From: Lachnospiraceae bacterium
GTDB taxonomy: Bacteria > Bacillota > Clostridia > Lachnospirales > Lachnospiraceae
Assembly: GCA_017936885.1 (NCBI GenBank)
Contig: JAGBEO010000001.1
Span: forward strand, 189,733 to 253,732
Reading direction: 5' to 3'
DNA: 64,000 nt
Part shown: positions 9,107-18,231 of the stretch, piece after piece
How the letters are laid out: the number at the start of each line of letters is the position of its first letter
How positions within the stretch are numbered: position 1 is the stretch's first letter
Position numbers and translations under genes: made by a program
Notes under the pieces: generated by a model
Databases searched by the model: none
Told to the model about the DNA's origin: nothing
What the model saw: only the letters and a program-made list of their open reading frames with translations

Positions 9107-10845
9107 GATTCATTACCTCCTTTTTCTATAATTAATGATTTTCTTTTTCCTTCCTGCACACTGACTAACCCCAAGTTCGTCAGTTTCCATGCCGGAGATA
9201 CGGGAAGTCCAAGACATGCAAATGACATGACCGGATTCTCATGCCGGTATCCCAATCTCTCCATTGCTTTTCTAACCAAAGCAAGACCAGCTCCGATTTC
9301 AGCTACGGGCCTGTCACTTAAAAGCCCGCAGACAGGCAACGCAAGCTCTGCAAGGATCTCTCCCTGATATACTGCCAGACAGCCTCCCTGCATCTTGCGG
9401 ATGCGGTTCACGGCAAACGCCATGTCCGATACATCATCTCCCGCTACCATCAGGTTATGATGGTCATGCATATAGGTAGATGCGAGCGTTCCCCGGGTAT
9501 GACAGCTTCCGGTCAGGAAGCCAAATCCTGCCGTTTCATTCTTTCCATGCCGTTCCAGCACGACTGCCAGCAGACAGCCGCTGTCTTTCCAATCCAGATA
9601 GCCGTCCCGCACCCGCATTGTGACCGGCTTTAGTCTCGTCTGCGTACCGGATGGCTCTACCTCTATCACCCGTACCTGTACTTCGCCGCTATGCTCCGGC
9701 ACAGCAATTCTGAAAAATTCCGGGGTTACCTTCCCAACCTGTACGCTCTGATAGAAATCAGCCGGAAACCGATAGGTTTCAACCTCTTCTCCGGTCTGCG
9801 GCGCCGGAAATATTTCTCTTCCCCGCTTAAAGACACGCTCCGGCCGAAAACTCTCCGGTCGTCTCATAAGCTGAAAATCTGCCAGTTTTCCCGGTGCTAT
9901 CGCTCCCCTGTCATCAAGGTGCATCCGGCGGCACGGCGTATAGGTGGCACAGTAAACCGCTTCTTCCAGTGGAAATCCCAGTGTTACCGCCTCTGAGACC
10001 ACATAGTTGAGCTGCCCCTTTTTCCAGAGCACATCTGCCATCGTATCATCCGTAACAAAAGCGCAGTGCTCATACAAATGATTATCTCTGATATAGTCAA
10101 ACAGTTCCCTGCCAAGCATTTTCTGCTGGATTTCCAGAAACATACCGTTTTCCATGCGCTGACGGATTTCTTCAAGAGTATGCTCCGTATGGTCTGCGTT
10201 AATACCAAGACTAAGAAACTTGGCAAGTTCTAAATCCATCAGCTTAGGACAATGTCCCTCAACCGGGAAAAAAGGATATTTCTCCCTGACATAGGACAAG
10301 AAGCGGTTGATTTCAAGCTGACTGCCTGCCTGAATGACACCCCGGTAATTCATTACCTCACCCACACAGACCACTTCCGGGTATGCAAGCAGCTCTTTCA
10401 TATCTTCATAGTCAATTCTGCCGCCTGTAGTCTCCAGTGTTTCATCCGTGGAGGGCACACTGCTGGGAATGCCGTAGAAGATATCTACAGGCGCTTTGCT
10501 GCCGGCTCTGATCATCTCCCTAATACCACGCATTCCTTTGACATTTGCCATCTCATGCGGCTCTGACACGATCGTCGTCACGCCGTTAGCCGCAAGGCAC
10601 TGCGCAAATGCACCGGGTGTCATCATGGAGCTTTCAATATGCATATGAATATCCACCAAACCGGGAATCATATATTGTCCATGTGCATCTATCGTCCGTT
10701 CTGCCTCAAACTCAGTCTTTTGCATAATATCTATATAGTAGAAGCGGTCATTCACAACTGCCACATCTGCTTCCCGAAACCGTTTCAGATACGTATTAAA
10801 TACCTTGGCACCTCTGATCAGAAGCGATACTTTCTCTCTCCCCAT
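9103..10845 (-). CDS. ade: Adenine deaminase
   Basis: 580 residues from the ATG at 10845, chosen because it begins 4 nt after the permease stop codon; the longer frame would overlap the permease. It is an amidohydrolase-fold protein with the metal-binding GLVDIHMHIESSM motif, EPHEMANV, VEGHCPKL and ADHTEHT segments, and the C-terminal THDHHNL-type histidines (MHDHHNLMVAGDD) typical of bacterial AdeC. It converts adenine to hypoxanthine and ammonia. No clear ribosome site precedes the start, which suggests coupling to the permease. Adenine could come from the permease or from nucleoside hydrolysis. Confidence 0.9.
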   Translation of the reverse strand: MGREKVSLLIRGAKVFNTYLKRFREADVAVVNDRFYYIDIMQKTEFEAERTIDAHGQYMIPGLVDIHMHIESSMMTPGAFAQCLAANGVTTIVSEPHEMANVKGMRGIREMIRAGSKAPVDIFYGIPSSVPSTDETLETTGGRIDYEDMKELLAYPEVVCVGEVMNYRGVIQAGSQLEINRFLSYVREKYPFFPVEGHCPKLMDLELAKFLSLGINADHTEHTLEEIRQRMENGMFLEIQQKMLGRELFDYIRDNHLYEHCAFVTDDTMADVLWKKGQLNYVVSEAVTLGFPLEEAVYCATYTPCRRMHLDDRGAIAPGKLADFQLMRRPESFRPERVFKRGREIFPAPQTGEEVETYRFPADFYQSVQVGKVTPEFFRIAVPEHSGEVQVRVIEVEPSGTQTRLKPVTMRVRDGYLDWKDSGCLLAVVLERHGKNETAGFGFLTGSCHTRGTLASTYMHDHHNLMVAGDDVSDMAFAVNRIRKMQGGCLAVYQGEILAELALPVCGLLSDRPVAEIGAGLALVRKAMERLGYRHENPVMSFACLGLPVSPAWKLTNLGLVSVQEGKRKSLIIEKGGNES

Positions 10846-10849
10846 CTGC

Positions 10850-12154
10850 TTATACCATCGTGTAGAAATACAGCAGACAGACAAGGACAAGAACATACAT
10901 CACAGGAGAAATTTCTTTTCTCTTTCCGGCTGCCAGTTTCAAAATCAAATAAGCCGGAAGCGCTACACAGATACCATTGGCAATATTATTTGCAAAAATA
11001 GTAAATGTCACACAAAGAAATGCAGGAAAATATTCTGTAAAATCATCATAATTGATTTTGCGCATTCCGCTTAACATATTTACACCGATAAAAATCAGTA
11101 CCGGCGCTGTCGCCGCTGACGGAATGATCAGTGCCAGAGGTGCCGCGAATAACGCCAGTGTAAAGCATACGCTGGTAAAAATCACGGTCAGTCCGGTTTT
11201 GCCGCCTGCCTCCACGCCTGCGGAAGACTCAAGATAAGTCGTCATACTCGGAATCCCGAACAGCGCACCGAAGCTGGTTGCAACCGCGTCTACCTTAAAG
11301 CATTTATCAATACCCGGCAGATTACCATGGTCATCCAAATATCCGGCCTTGGCACCGACGCCGAGCACCGTTCCAAACGTCGAAAAGAAATCAGGCACAA
11401 ACAAGGCGATCAAAAAGGGAAGATAAGCAAACTTCAATGCTCCTGCAAAATCAATATTCATAAACTGATCACCAAGACCTGCCGGCATGGAAAAAAGCTG
11501 CTCCGGAAGTTTGGTCACGCCAAAGGGTATTCCGATGAGTGTGGTCAGTCCGATGGTTAGAATCATGTCACCGGGTATTTTCCGGGATTTCATAATAAAT
11601 AAGATTACAAATCCGATCAGGCAAACCAATACCTGCGGCGAAGTTAAATCTCCGAATGTCAGATTATTTTTCGCTTCCACTGCCACGATCAATCCACAGC
11701 TTTTAGCACCCAGCAGCGCGATAAACAATCCGATTCCGGCGCTGACCGCATGTTTCAGGCTGACGGGAATCACCCGCACTACCGCTTCACGCAGTCCCAG
11801 AAATGAAATCAGTATAAATAAAATGCCGCTCCAAAAAATAACCCCTGCGGCTGCCTGCGGGCTGATTCCTTCGTTGGTTATCATGGAAGCCACGATACCT
11901 ACGCTTCCCAGTCCCGGTGCCAAGGCAAACGGACGGTTGGTATACAATGCCATGGCACAGGTCGTTAAGATGATCAGCAGCACCATGGCTGTCAGTACCA
12001 CATGCTTATCCATTCCGGCATTTCCCAGCATATTCGGCACTGTTGCCAGTACATACGCCATTGTTACAAAGGTGGTGATACCGGCCAGCATTTCTCTTTC
12101 TACCGTGGTCTGATAGGTAGATAGTTGAAACTGTTTTTCAATCCACTTCTTCAC
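10850..12154 (-). CDS. AzgA-type purine base permease (NCS2 superfamily)
   Basis: 434 residues when started at the GTG at 12154, preceded by GGAGGGG; the open frame to 12238 has no good site. The N-terminal TVEREMLAGITTFVTMAYVL motif, GLGSVGIVASM, and the DFFSTFGTVLGVG and AGVEAGGKTGL segments identify the adenine/guanine/hypoxanthine permease group (PbuG/PbuO/AzgA). About 12 or more membrane helices are expected. It is first in the salvage operon, supplying purine bases to the cell alongside adenine deaminase. The exact base cannot be read. Confidence 0.9.
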   Translation of the reverse strand: MKKWIEKQFQLSTYQTTVEREMLAGITTFVTMAYVLATVPNMLGNAGMDKHVVLTAMVLLIILTTCAMALYTNRPFALAPGLGSVGIVASMITNEGISPQAAAGVIFWSGILFILISFLGLREAVVRVIPVSLKHAVSAGIGLFIALLGAKSCGLIVAVEAKNNLTFGDLTSPQVLVCLIGFVILFIMKSRKIPGDMILTIGLTTLIGIPFGVTKLPEQLFSMPAGLGDQFMNIDFAGALKFAYLPFLIALFVPDFFSTFGTVLGVGAKAGYLDDHGNLPGIDKCFKVDAVATSFGALFGIPSMTTYLESSAGVEAGGKTGLTVIFTSVCFTLALFAAPLALIIPSAATAPVLIFIGVNMLSGMRKINYDDFTEYFPAFLCVTFTIFANNIANGICVALPAYLILKLAAGKRKEISPVMYVLVLVCLLYFYTMV

Positions 12155-12178
12155 GTTTTCCCCTCCGATTTTCTCTTG

Positions 12179-12240
12179 TGTTTTCTTTAAATTTATTGTA
12201 GTATGAGATATATTATATGTCCAATTCATATTTCTCATAA
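12179..12240. promoter_or_regulatory. Divergent control region: operon promoter and candidate LysR operator
   Basis: On the minus strand TTGGAC and TACAAT are 18 nt apart, a plausible promoter for the permease-led operon. The region also contains an inverted repeat atgaga (12203-12208) / tctcat (12233-12238), placed between the permease and the divergent LysR gene, as usual for LysR-type operators. The half-sites are short, so assignment to this regulator is inference. Confidence 0.4.
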
Positions 12241-12294
12241 ATTTTATAACTTTTGTGCATACTTATGTATAAACACACTGAACGGAGGATTCCT

Positions 12295-13212
12295 ATGGAT
12301 TTTCAGAAATTTGAATATTTTATGGCGATCGCCAAACACAGAAACCTGACAAAAGCATCACAGGAACTATATATCTCACAGCCCACACTGACCAAGTTCC
12401 TACAGAAGCTGGAACAGGAGCTTGGCGGTAAATTATTCCGCCGAAACGGTCACAACTATGATCTGACCTTTCTCGGACAGCGTTACTACGATTACGCCCA
12501 AAAAGCGCTGACGCTCAATCAGGACTGGGAAAAAGAACTGCAGGATATGCGTTCTTCTTATGAAGGGGAACTGAATATTGCATTCCCGCCAATGCGCAGC
12601 GTCTGCATTCTTCCCAAGATTCTCCCGGCATTTCATACAAAACATCCGGGCGTGCGCATTAATATCTATGAACAGGGACATAACATTCAGGATTCCCTTT
12701 TAGCGGACGGGAAACTTGATTTCGCTATTTTCAGCAACTGGCATCCGCTCTCCGGCTTAAGCTATGAAGTATTGACCGTGGAAGAAATCCTGCTGATCCT
12801 GCCTTCCGATCACCCCCTTGCAGATCGCGGCATACAGCGCGACGGATTTCGTTATCCGTGGCTGGATCTTGGCTTATTGGCTGACAACCCGTTTATTCTT
12901 CACTTCCCGGATCAGAATACCGGCCGTGCCGCTTCACAGCTTTTCGAACAATATCATATCCAGCCGCCGGTTCATTTCCGCAGCCGTAACAACCAGCTCT
13001 GTATCCAGCTTGTCTCAAAGGGACTGGGCGCTTGTTTTTCACCTGAAACGTATGTGCAATACACGTCCTCTATCTGGCCTTTGCAGGCGTTTTCCGTTGG
13101 AAATCCGGGTCTTACGAATCAGCTCGTGCTTGCTTACAGACAAAACTCGTATTTAAGTACTTATGCACAGGATTTTATTACGATTGCACGGGAGTGTCTG
13201 CAGCACTGCTAA
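12295..13212 (+). CDS. LysR-family transcriptional regulator
   Basis: 305 residues from the ATG at 12295, which has GGAGG 6 nt upstream; an upstream in-frame ATG at 12253 has none. The winged helix-turn-helix occupies residues 1-60 (MDFQKFEYFMAIAKHRNLTK, SQPTLTKFLQKLEQELGGKLF), followed by a LysR substrate-binding domain. It is transcribed divergently from the purine salvage operon, the standard arrangement for a LysR activator and its target. The effector is unknown; a purine or nucleoside is the natural guess. Confidence 0.88.
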   Translation: MDFQKFEYFMAIAKHRNLTKASQELYISQPTLTKFLQKLEQELGGKLFRRNGHNYDLTFLGQRYYDYAQKALTLNQDWEKELQDMRSSYEGELNIAFPPMRSVCILPKILPAFHTKHPGVRINIYEQGHNIQDSLLADGKLDFAIFSNWHPLSGLSYEVLTVEEILLILPSDHPLADRGIQRDGFRYPWLDLGLLADNPFILHFPDQNTGRAASQLFEQYHIQPPVHFRSRNNQLCIQLVSKGLGACFSPETYVQYTSSIWPLQAFSVGNPGLTNQLVLAYRQNSYLSTYAQDFITIARECLQHC

Positions 13213-13222
13213 GTACACAAAA

Positions 13223-13266
13223 AGAGATGTTTCTCAAACAGATAATTCCGTTTGAAAAACATCTCT
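13223..13266. terminator. Bidirectional terminator between the LysR gene and rpsI
   Basis: Arms agagatgttt-c-tcaaac and gtttga-a-aaacatctct form a long stem with one mismatch around a 10-nt loop. On the minus strand the stem runs into five T, serving rpsI. On the plus strand the tail is only moderately T-rich, but the site follows the LysR stop by 10 nt. Confidence 0.85.
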
Positions 13267-13305
13267 ATATAATCTTTTCTATGTCTATTATGCGCTGCCG
13301 GCTGA

Positions 13306-13707
13306 TTATCTCTTACTGAACTGCGGTGCACGACGAGCTGCTTTGAGACCGTATTTCTTTCTCTCTTTCATACGAGGATCTCTTGTTAAGTAACCAGCTT
13401 TCTTTAATGTCGGTCTGTAATCAGGATCTGCCTGAAGAAGCGCTCTTGCGATACCGTGTCTTACGGCACCTGCCTGACCTGTATATCCGCCACCCTTAAC
13501 AGTAACGATAACATCGAATTTATCAGCCGTCTCAGTAGCTGTCAGAGGCTGACGAACGATAACTTTTAATGTCTCTAATCCAAAATAATCATCAATGCTT
13601 CTCTTATTGATTGTGATTTCGCCCTTACCGGGTACTAAATAAACTCTGGCGATAGATTTTTTTCTTCTACCGGTTCCGTAATATTTTGCTGTAGCTGCTT
13701 TAGCCAT
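13306..13707 (-). CDS. rpsI: 30S ribosomal protein S9 (uS9)
   Basis: 133 residues with the family hallmarks [14 protein letters not shown] near the start, [19 protein letters not shown] in the middle and the basic C-terminal tail ending PQFSKR, whose terminal arginine reaches the P-site tRNA in known ribosomes. It follows rplM by 29 nt and is cotranscribed with it, the near-universal L13-S9 pair. Confidence 0.98.
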   Translation of the reverse strand: MAKAATAKYYGTGRRKKSIARVYLVPGKGEITINKRSIDDYFGLETLKVIVRQPLTATETADKFDVIVTVKGGGYTGQAGAVRHGIARALLQADPDYRPTLKKAGYLTRDPRMKERKKYGLKAARRAPQFSKR

Positions 13708-13736
13708 TTCTATTTTCTCCTTTCAGTCCTTGTGAA

Positions 13737-14165
13737 TTAAAATGTTAATACTTCCGGCTTCTGTGCTGCCTGCTGATGTTCAGGTCCTGCATACACGTGA
13801 AGTTTTGTGTACATTTGTCTTCCCAAAGGTCCTTTTGGAAGCATGCCTTTTACTGCATACTCTACAACTCTCTCAGGATGTTTCTGCATCATTTCTCTTA
13901 AGGTAGTCTCTTTCATACCACCTACATAATCAGAGTGATGATAATAAATCTTCTGGTCTAACTTCCTACCTGTCACTTTAACCTTCTCAGCATTGACAAC
14001 GATTACGTAATCACCTGTATCAATGTGGGGTGTAAAGATCGGTTTGTTCTTGCCTCTTAAAACCTTAGCAACCTCAGATGCTAAACGTCCGAGTGTCATA
14101 TCTGTTGCATCAACTACATACCACTTTCTTTCGATTGTAGCTGGGCTTGCCATAAAAGTCTTCAT
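13737..14165 (-). CDS. rplM: 50S ribosomal protein L13 (uL13)
   Basis: 142 residues from the ATG at 14165, which has GGAGG 8 nt upstream; this trims five residues off the longest frame. Family motifs: [68 protein letters not shown]13 is an early assembly protein of the large subunit. It is first in the rplM-rpsI operon behind a consensus promoter and a leader of about 170 nt, which is a likely autoregulatory site. Confidence 0.98.
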   Translation of the reverse strand: MKTFMASPATIERKWYVVDATDMTLGRLASEVAKVLRGKNKPIFTPHIDTGDYVIVVNAEKVKVTGRKLDQKIYYHHSDYVGGMKETTLREMMQKHPERVVEYAVKGMLPKGPLGRQMYTKLHVYAGPEHQQAAQKPEVLTF

Positions 14166-14334
14166 TGTATTAACCTCCATAGTAACTAAATCGTCTTACG
14201 ACTGTCTGTGTTGTTCCTCAAAGTCCCTCATGCAGATGTCCGGCCACACTTAAGACCCTCTTAACAACGGTTTGTACTCTATTCAAAATGCCTTCGCCGG
14301 GGCTTTGGCTTGACATTTTTAAACATTGTCACAG
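14166..14334 (-). ncRNA. Candidate L13 leader RNA (5' UTR of rplM)
   Basis: The predicted transcript start near 14334 leaves about 170 nt before the rplM ATG, far longer than needed for a ribosome site. It includes short inverted repeats (for example cgtaagacg near 14193-14201) and a GTGGCCGGACATC segment near 14240. Firmicutes are known to carry an L13-binding leader here (Rfam family L13_leader). I infer membership from position and length; I have not folded it or matched it to the covariance model. Confidence 0.5.
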
Positions 14335-14340
14335 TTAGAT

Positions 14341-14369
14341 ATTATATTATACGCTTCCACGCGTGTCAA
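14341..14369 (-). promoter_or_regulatory. Consensus sigma-A promoter for rplM-rpsI
   Basis: On the minus strand TTGACA and TATAAT are exactly consensus and separated by 17 nt, one of the strongest promoters in the window, as expected for ribosomal protein genes. Confidence 0.85.
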
Positions 14370-14418
14370 CTGGTTTTTTGTGATTTGTGAAACCAAATCG
14401 CTTTTCTTATCTCTTTGC

Positions 14419-15657
14419 TCAAAACTTCCTGATATCTGCCACAACCCATTCATCCTCTTTGATATCATACGGCTGCCCGCAATAGGGACAGTGTCTCTCA
14501 TTCATGGCATCAAAGCTGCCACCGCAGTTTTTACACTGTACCTTCTGAACAGAGAAACCCACCTCTTCTTTCCTGGTAATATCCTTCACAATACCGATCC
14601 GGAAAACATCTTCCCTCTGATAAATTTTTCTTCCGTTATCATGAACATCCATCATAGGAACATCCAGATTCAGATAACAGTAATTGCCGTTCATCCGGTA
14701 ATAATTCATACTGATTTTTCCCTGAAAAGAAGCTTCGATAATCTCATCAAACTCAGGATGCGGATCGTTCCCTTCATACACGGCGAGATTTCTCCTGTCA
14801 CTTGAGAAGATTATAATTTTCAGCGTAGATACCAGTTGGTTTGTAAAGTAGTCCCACGAAAAACTTGTATCAAATCCACTTAACAGCGTTGTGATCTTGT
14901 TCTTAGCCGCCTGCTGCTTCACAAGCGGAGATACCGAACCGATTGCCGCTAAGAGCAGCTTTCCAACCATCCCAAACGCCCATACGACATAGCCGATAAG
15001 TGCAAAACCGGCAGCACTGCCAAGGATATACAAAATCCCCAGAAGAAACGTCTCTTCTTTCATAATGAAAAGGGAAAACAATACGCCGACGGCCGCACCG
15101 GCCAGTGCAAAACCCGAGGCGCTTTTTTTCACCGTTTCGCGCGCTGCATAATCTCTTACATACAGATAAGAGGTTACTTTCGGAAACAGATCTGACATCA
15201 TAAACTTTGTATGACAGTAAGCGCATCCTTCCTGTAAGACTTTGATCGTATTAATTGCACCGCAGGCCGGACAACAATAGTTTTCCGTTTCATTTACCCT
15301 GCCTTCTTTTAACCAGGTAGTCGTTACATATAAAACTTCCTGGCTTTTCTTCTCAAATCTTTTCTTCCCGTCGCGGAAAAACCGGATAGTCTTCGTACAA
15401 CTGCGAAAATCGATATAGCTTTCGTATTTTGTACTCTTTCTGCTCGCCCTGCCATACATACCGCCCATAGTGATATCTTTTTCATCCCTGGGCGGTGCAA
15501 GCTCATACTCCATCCTTAGATTTCTCTGTGCAAGTCTTTCCTGCTGTAATTCCAGAGAATATCGCACATCCTGATTGGCGCTTTCCGGCAGTTTTCCTGT
15601 TTTACTCCATGTGATCAGTTCTTTTGCGAACCGTTGATTGATTTCTTTCTTATCCAT
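14419..15657 (-). CDS. Membrane protein with two zinc ribbons and a possible Tim44-like domain
   Basis: 412 residues. A charged N-terminal third precedes a CPAC...CAYC zinc ribbon (about residues 128-147), then two to three membrane helices (about 178-245), a globular region (about 250-380) and a C-terminal CKNC...CPYC ribbon (about 378-397). The globular region (SWDYFTNQLVSTLKIIIFSS onward) resembles Tim44-like domains, but this is a weak impression. Function unknown. It lies between truA and the rplM leader, all on the minus strand, and is probably a separate unit. Confidence 0.65.
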   Translation of the reverse strand: MDKKEINQRFAKELITWSKTGKLPESANQDVRYSLELQQERLAQRNLRMEYELAPPRDEKDITMGGMYGRASRKSTKYESYIDFRSCTKTIRFFRDGKKRFEKKSQEVLYVTTTWLKEGRVNETENYCCPACGAINTIKVLQEGCAYCHTKFMMSDLFPKVTSYLYVRDYAARETVKKSASGFALAGAAVGVLFSLFIMKEETFLLGILYILGSAAGFALIGYVVWAFGMVGKLLLAAIGSVSPLVKQQAAKNKITTLLSGFDTSFSWDYFTNQLVSTLKIIIFSSDRRNLAVYEGNDPHPEFDEIIEASFQGKISMNYYRMNGNYCYLNLDVPMMDVHDNGRKIYQREDVFRIGIVKDITRKEEVGFSVQKVQCKNCGGSFDAMNERHCPYCGQPYDIKEDEWVVADIRKF

Positions 15658-15747
15658 AATAAATTATTGATTCTGTCTCCCGGGCTGCCTTATACCTAAT
15701 GGCAAATTGGGTTTTTCTATAGTGTTACTTTGATACTGTCATACATT

Positions 15748-16485
15748 TTATAGAAATTCATACTTCACAAGTGTCAATCCACATGCCGGAGCCGTAGGCC
15801 CCGCGGCACTCCTGTCCTTTGCTTCCAGAATCCGCACAATTTCCTGCGGTTCTATATGCCCTCTGCCCACTTCCATCAAGGTGCCGGCCATGATCCTTAC
15901 CATATTATAAAGGAAGCCTCTGCCGGTTACCCGTATCGTGATCAGCTTCCCTTCTTTCCCCACTTCCACACTATCCACCTGCCGCACTGTGCTTTCCACC
16001 TGTGCTTCCGCGCTGCAGAAACTCTTAAAATCATGGGTTCCTGCAAAGTAAGCCGCTGCCTCCTGCATCCGCCCTATATCATAAGGCACATAAGAGAAAT
16101 GGGTATACAACCGTTCTGTAGGAATCGGAAAAGGTGCATTATAAATCCTGTATTCGTAGGTTTTCCGGCTGTCACAATGTCTGGGATGAAATGCACTGTC
16201 CACTTCTTTGGATTCCTGAATCCTGATATCCTCCGGCAGCCTCGCATTTAAGGCATACGCTATTTTTCCGGCAGGAATCCTTGTCTGCGTATCAAAAACT
16301 GCCACATTTCCCAGTGCATGTACACCGGCGTCCGTTCTGCTTGCGCCGATGACTTCTATTTCTTCCTGTAGAAGCGCAGAAAGGCATCTGTTTAAGACAC
16401 CTTCTATCGTTTCGCTATTCTGCTGTACCTGCCAGCCATGATAATTGGTTCCGTCATAGGCTACAACCAACATGATTCTTTTCAT
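15748..16485 (-). CDS. truA: tRNA pseudouridine(38-40) synthase TruA
   Basis: 245 residues from the ATG at 16485, chosen because family members begin MKRIMLVVAYDGTNYHGWQ; eight extra in-frame residues upstream look spurious. The catalytic aspartate is in GASRTDAGVHALGN, and the C-terminal FLYNMVRIMAGTL motif is present. It isomerises U38-U40 in the tRNA anticodon arm. It follows ecfT by about 80 nt, the usual Firmicute order ecfA1-ecfA2-ecfT-truA. Confidence 0.96.
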   Translation of the reverse strand: MKRIMLVVAYDGTNYHGWQVQQNSETIEGVLNRCLSALLQEEIEVIGASRTDAGVHALGNVAVFDTQTRIPAGKIAYALNARLPEDIRIQESKEVDSAFHPRHCDSRKTYEYRIYNAPFPIPTERLYTHFSYVPYDIGRMQEAAAYFAGTHDFKSFCSAEAQVESTVRQVDSVEVGKEGKLITIRVTGRGFLYNMVRIMAGTLMEVGRGHIEPQEIVRILEAKDRSAAGPTAPACGLTLVKYEFL

Positions 16486-16564
16486 TGAACAGGCATACCT
16501 TTCTCTCAACTTATAAACCGCTTTACACGCTCAGCATACGCATTATAAAGCCCCTGACATTTAC

Positions 16565-17365
16565 TTATATTACAAAGTTCATCGACACACAGACAGCCAG
16601 ATAGCAGACCAATACAAGATAGGCAATGCCATCCCGTCTCCGGTATTTGAGCGGCTTCATCTTCGTTCTGTGATCGCCGCCGCGGTAACATCTGGCCTCC
16701 ATTGCCATCGCCAGATCATTGGCTCTGCGAAATGCGGAAATAAACAACGGCACCAGTAAAGGAACCATTGCCTTTGCTTTCTTAACCAGATTGCCGCTCT
16801 CAAAATCTGCACCTCTTGCAATCTGCGCTTTCATGATCTTATCCGTCTCTTCCAACAGGATCGGGATAAACCGAAGGGCGATGGACATCATCATCGCCAC
16901 CTCATGCACCGGCACCTTCACTGCCTTGAGCGGATTCATCAGCTTCTCCATACCGTCTGTGAGACTGTTCGGTGTGGTCGTGAGCGTCATAACGGAAGAA
17001 CCTATAATCAGAAAAGACAAGCGAATCGCCATCATAACCGCGATTCTTGCTCCTTCCTTCGTGATTGTCAGCTTCCAGACAGACACAAGCGCCTCTCCCG
17101 GTGTCAGAAACAGGTTAAAGACTACCGTGATCATCAGAATAAACACAATTGCTTTCATACCTTTAATCATAAATTTAAAAGGCACCTTAGACAGTTTAAT
17201 CACTATAGCCAGAAAAATAGCAGCTACTACATAGCCAAACCAGTTATTTACCACAAAAAGAGATATAATAAAACAGATGGTAGCTACTAACTTCACCCGT
17301 GGGTCCAGTTTATGAATGACGGAATCCGCCTGATAATATTGGCCCAATGTAATCTCTCGTATCAT
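16565..17365 (-). CDS. ecfT: ECF transporter transmembrane protein EcfT
   Basis: 266 residues with about five to six membrane helices and the two Ala-Arg-Gly-type coupling motifs (QIARGADFESG near residue 185 and EARCYRGG near 225) that contact the two ATPases. It is the shared membrane scaffold of energy-coupling-factor vitamin and metal transporters. Its start overlaps the ecfA2 stop by 4 nt. No S-component is adjacent, as expected for a group II module that serves unlinked S proteins. Confidence 0.95.
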   Translation of the reverse strand: MIREITLGQYYQADSVIHKLDPRVKLVATICFIISLFVVNNWFGYVVAAIFLAIVIKLSKVPFKFMIKGMKAIVFILMITVVFNLFLTPGEALVSVWKLTITKEGARIAVMMAIRLSFLIIGSSVMTLTTTPNSLTDGMEKLMNPLKAVKVPVHEVAMMMSIALRFIPILLEETDKIMKAQIARGADFESGNLVKKAKAMVPLLVPLFISAFRRANDLAMAMEARCYRGGDHRTKMKPLKYRRRDGIAYLVLVCYLAVCVSMNFVI

Positions 17366-18210
17366 AGTTTGATTCCTTTCAGTATCTCCTGCTTGGCTTC
17401 TTCAATCGTAGTCACATCGGTTGCAACCGGCAATCCTTTCTCCCGAAGCGCCTGCATAATATAAGTTACCTGAGGTGCGGCAAGCCCTACCTGTTCCAAT
17501 TCTTTATAATGTTTAAATACTTCCTTCGGCACATCATCGTAGAGCACACTTCCCTTGTTCATCACGATAATACGCTCCACGTACTTCGCCACATCTTCCA
17601 TACTGTGGGAGACAAGGATAACCGTAATTCCTGTCTCTTCTTTCAATTTCGCAATCTGGTCTAATATCTCATCCCTGCCCTTCGGATCTAATCCCGCAGT
17701 AGGCTCATCCAGCACCAAAATGTCCGGTTTCATGGCTAAAACACCCGCAATCGCCACACGGCGCTTCTGCCCGCCGGAAAGATCAAAAGGAGACTGATAA
17801 AAATATTCGTCTTCCAACCCTACCTGCTTCAATGCGGCGTAGGCGCGAAGCTCTGTCTCCTGTTTGGACAATCCCAGATTCTTCGGACCGAAACAAACAT
17901 CCGTAAACACGTCTATCTCAAAGAGCTGATGCTCCGGGTACTGAAAAACCAGCCCGACCTTACTGCGCAGCTTCTTTTTATCATAATCACTTGCATGAAT
18001 ATCTTCTCCGTTAAAATAAATGCTGCCGCTTGTAGGCTTGATCAGCCCGTTCAGATGCTGTACCAGGGTAGATTTGCCGGAACCGGTATGCCCGATCAGT
18101 CCGATAAACTGTCCGTCCGGAATCACCAGATTCACATCCTTTAAGGCATGCACCGCAAGTGCCGTATCATCACCGTATATATAATTTACATGATCTAATA
18201 TTAAAGACAT
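17362..18210 (-). CDS. ecfA2: ECF transporter ATPase EcfA2
   Basis: 282 residues. ABC ATPase motifs: Walker A GHTGSGKST, Q-loop region VFQYPEHQLFE, signature LSGGQKRRVAIAG, Walker B ILVLDEPTAGLDP and switch histidine VSHSMED. It pairs with EcfA1 as the heterodimeric motor of the ECF transporter. It follows ecfA1 by 21 nt and overlaps ecfT, forming a tight operon. Confidence 0.95.
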   Translation of the reverse strand: MSLILDHVNYIYGDDTALAVHALKDVNLVIPDGQFIGLIGHTGSGKSTLVQHLNGLIKPTSGSIYFNGEDIHASDYDKKKLRSKVGLVFQYPEHQLFEIDVFTDVCFGPKNLGLSKQETELRAYAALKQVGLEDEYFYQSPFDLSGGQKRRVAIAGVLAMKPDILVLDEPTAGLDPKGRDEILDQIAKLKEETGITVILVSHSMEDVAKYVERIIVMNKGSVLYDDVPKEVFKHYKELEQVGLAAPQVTYIMQALREKGLPVATDVTTIEEAKQEILKGIKL

Positions 18211-18231
18211 CGCTATGTCTCCCCTGTTGTC

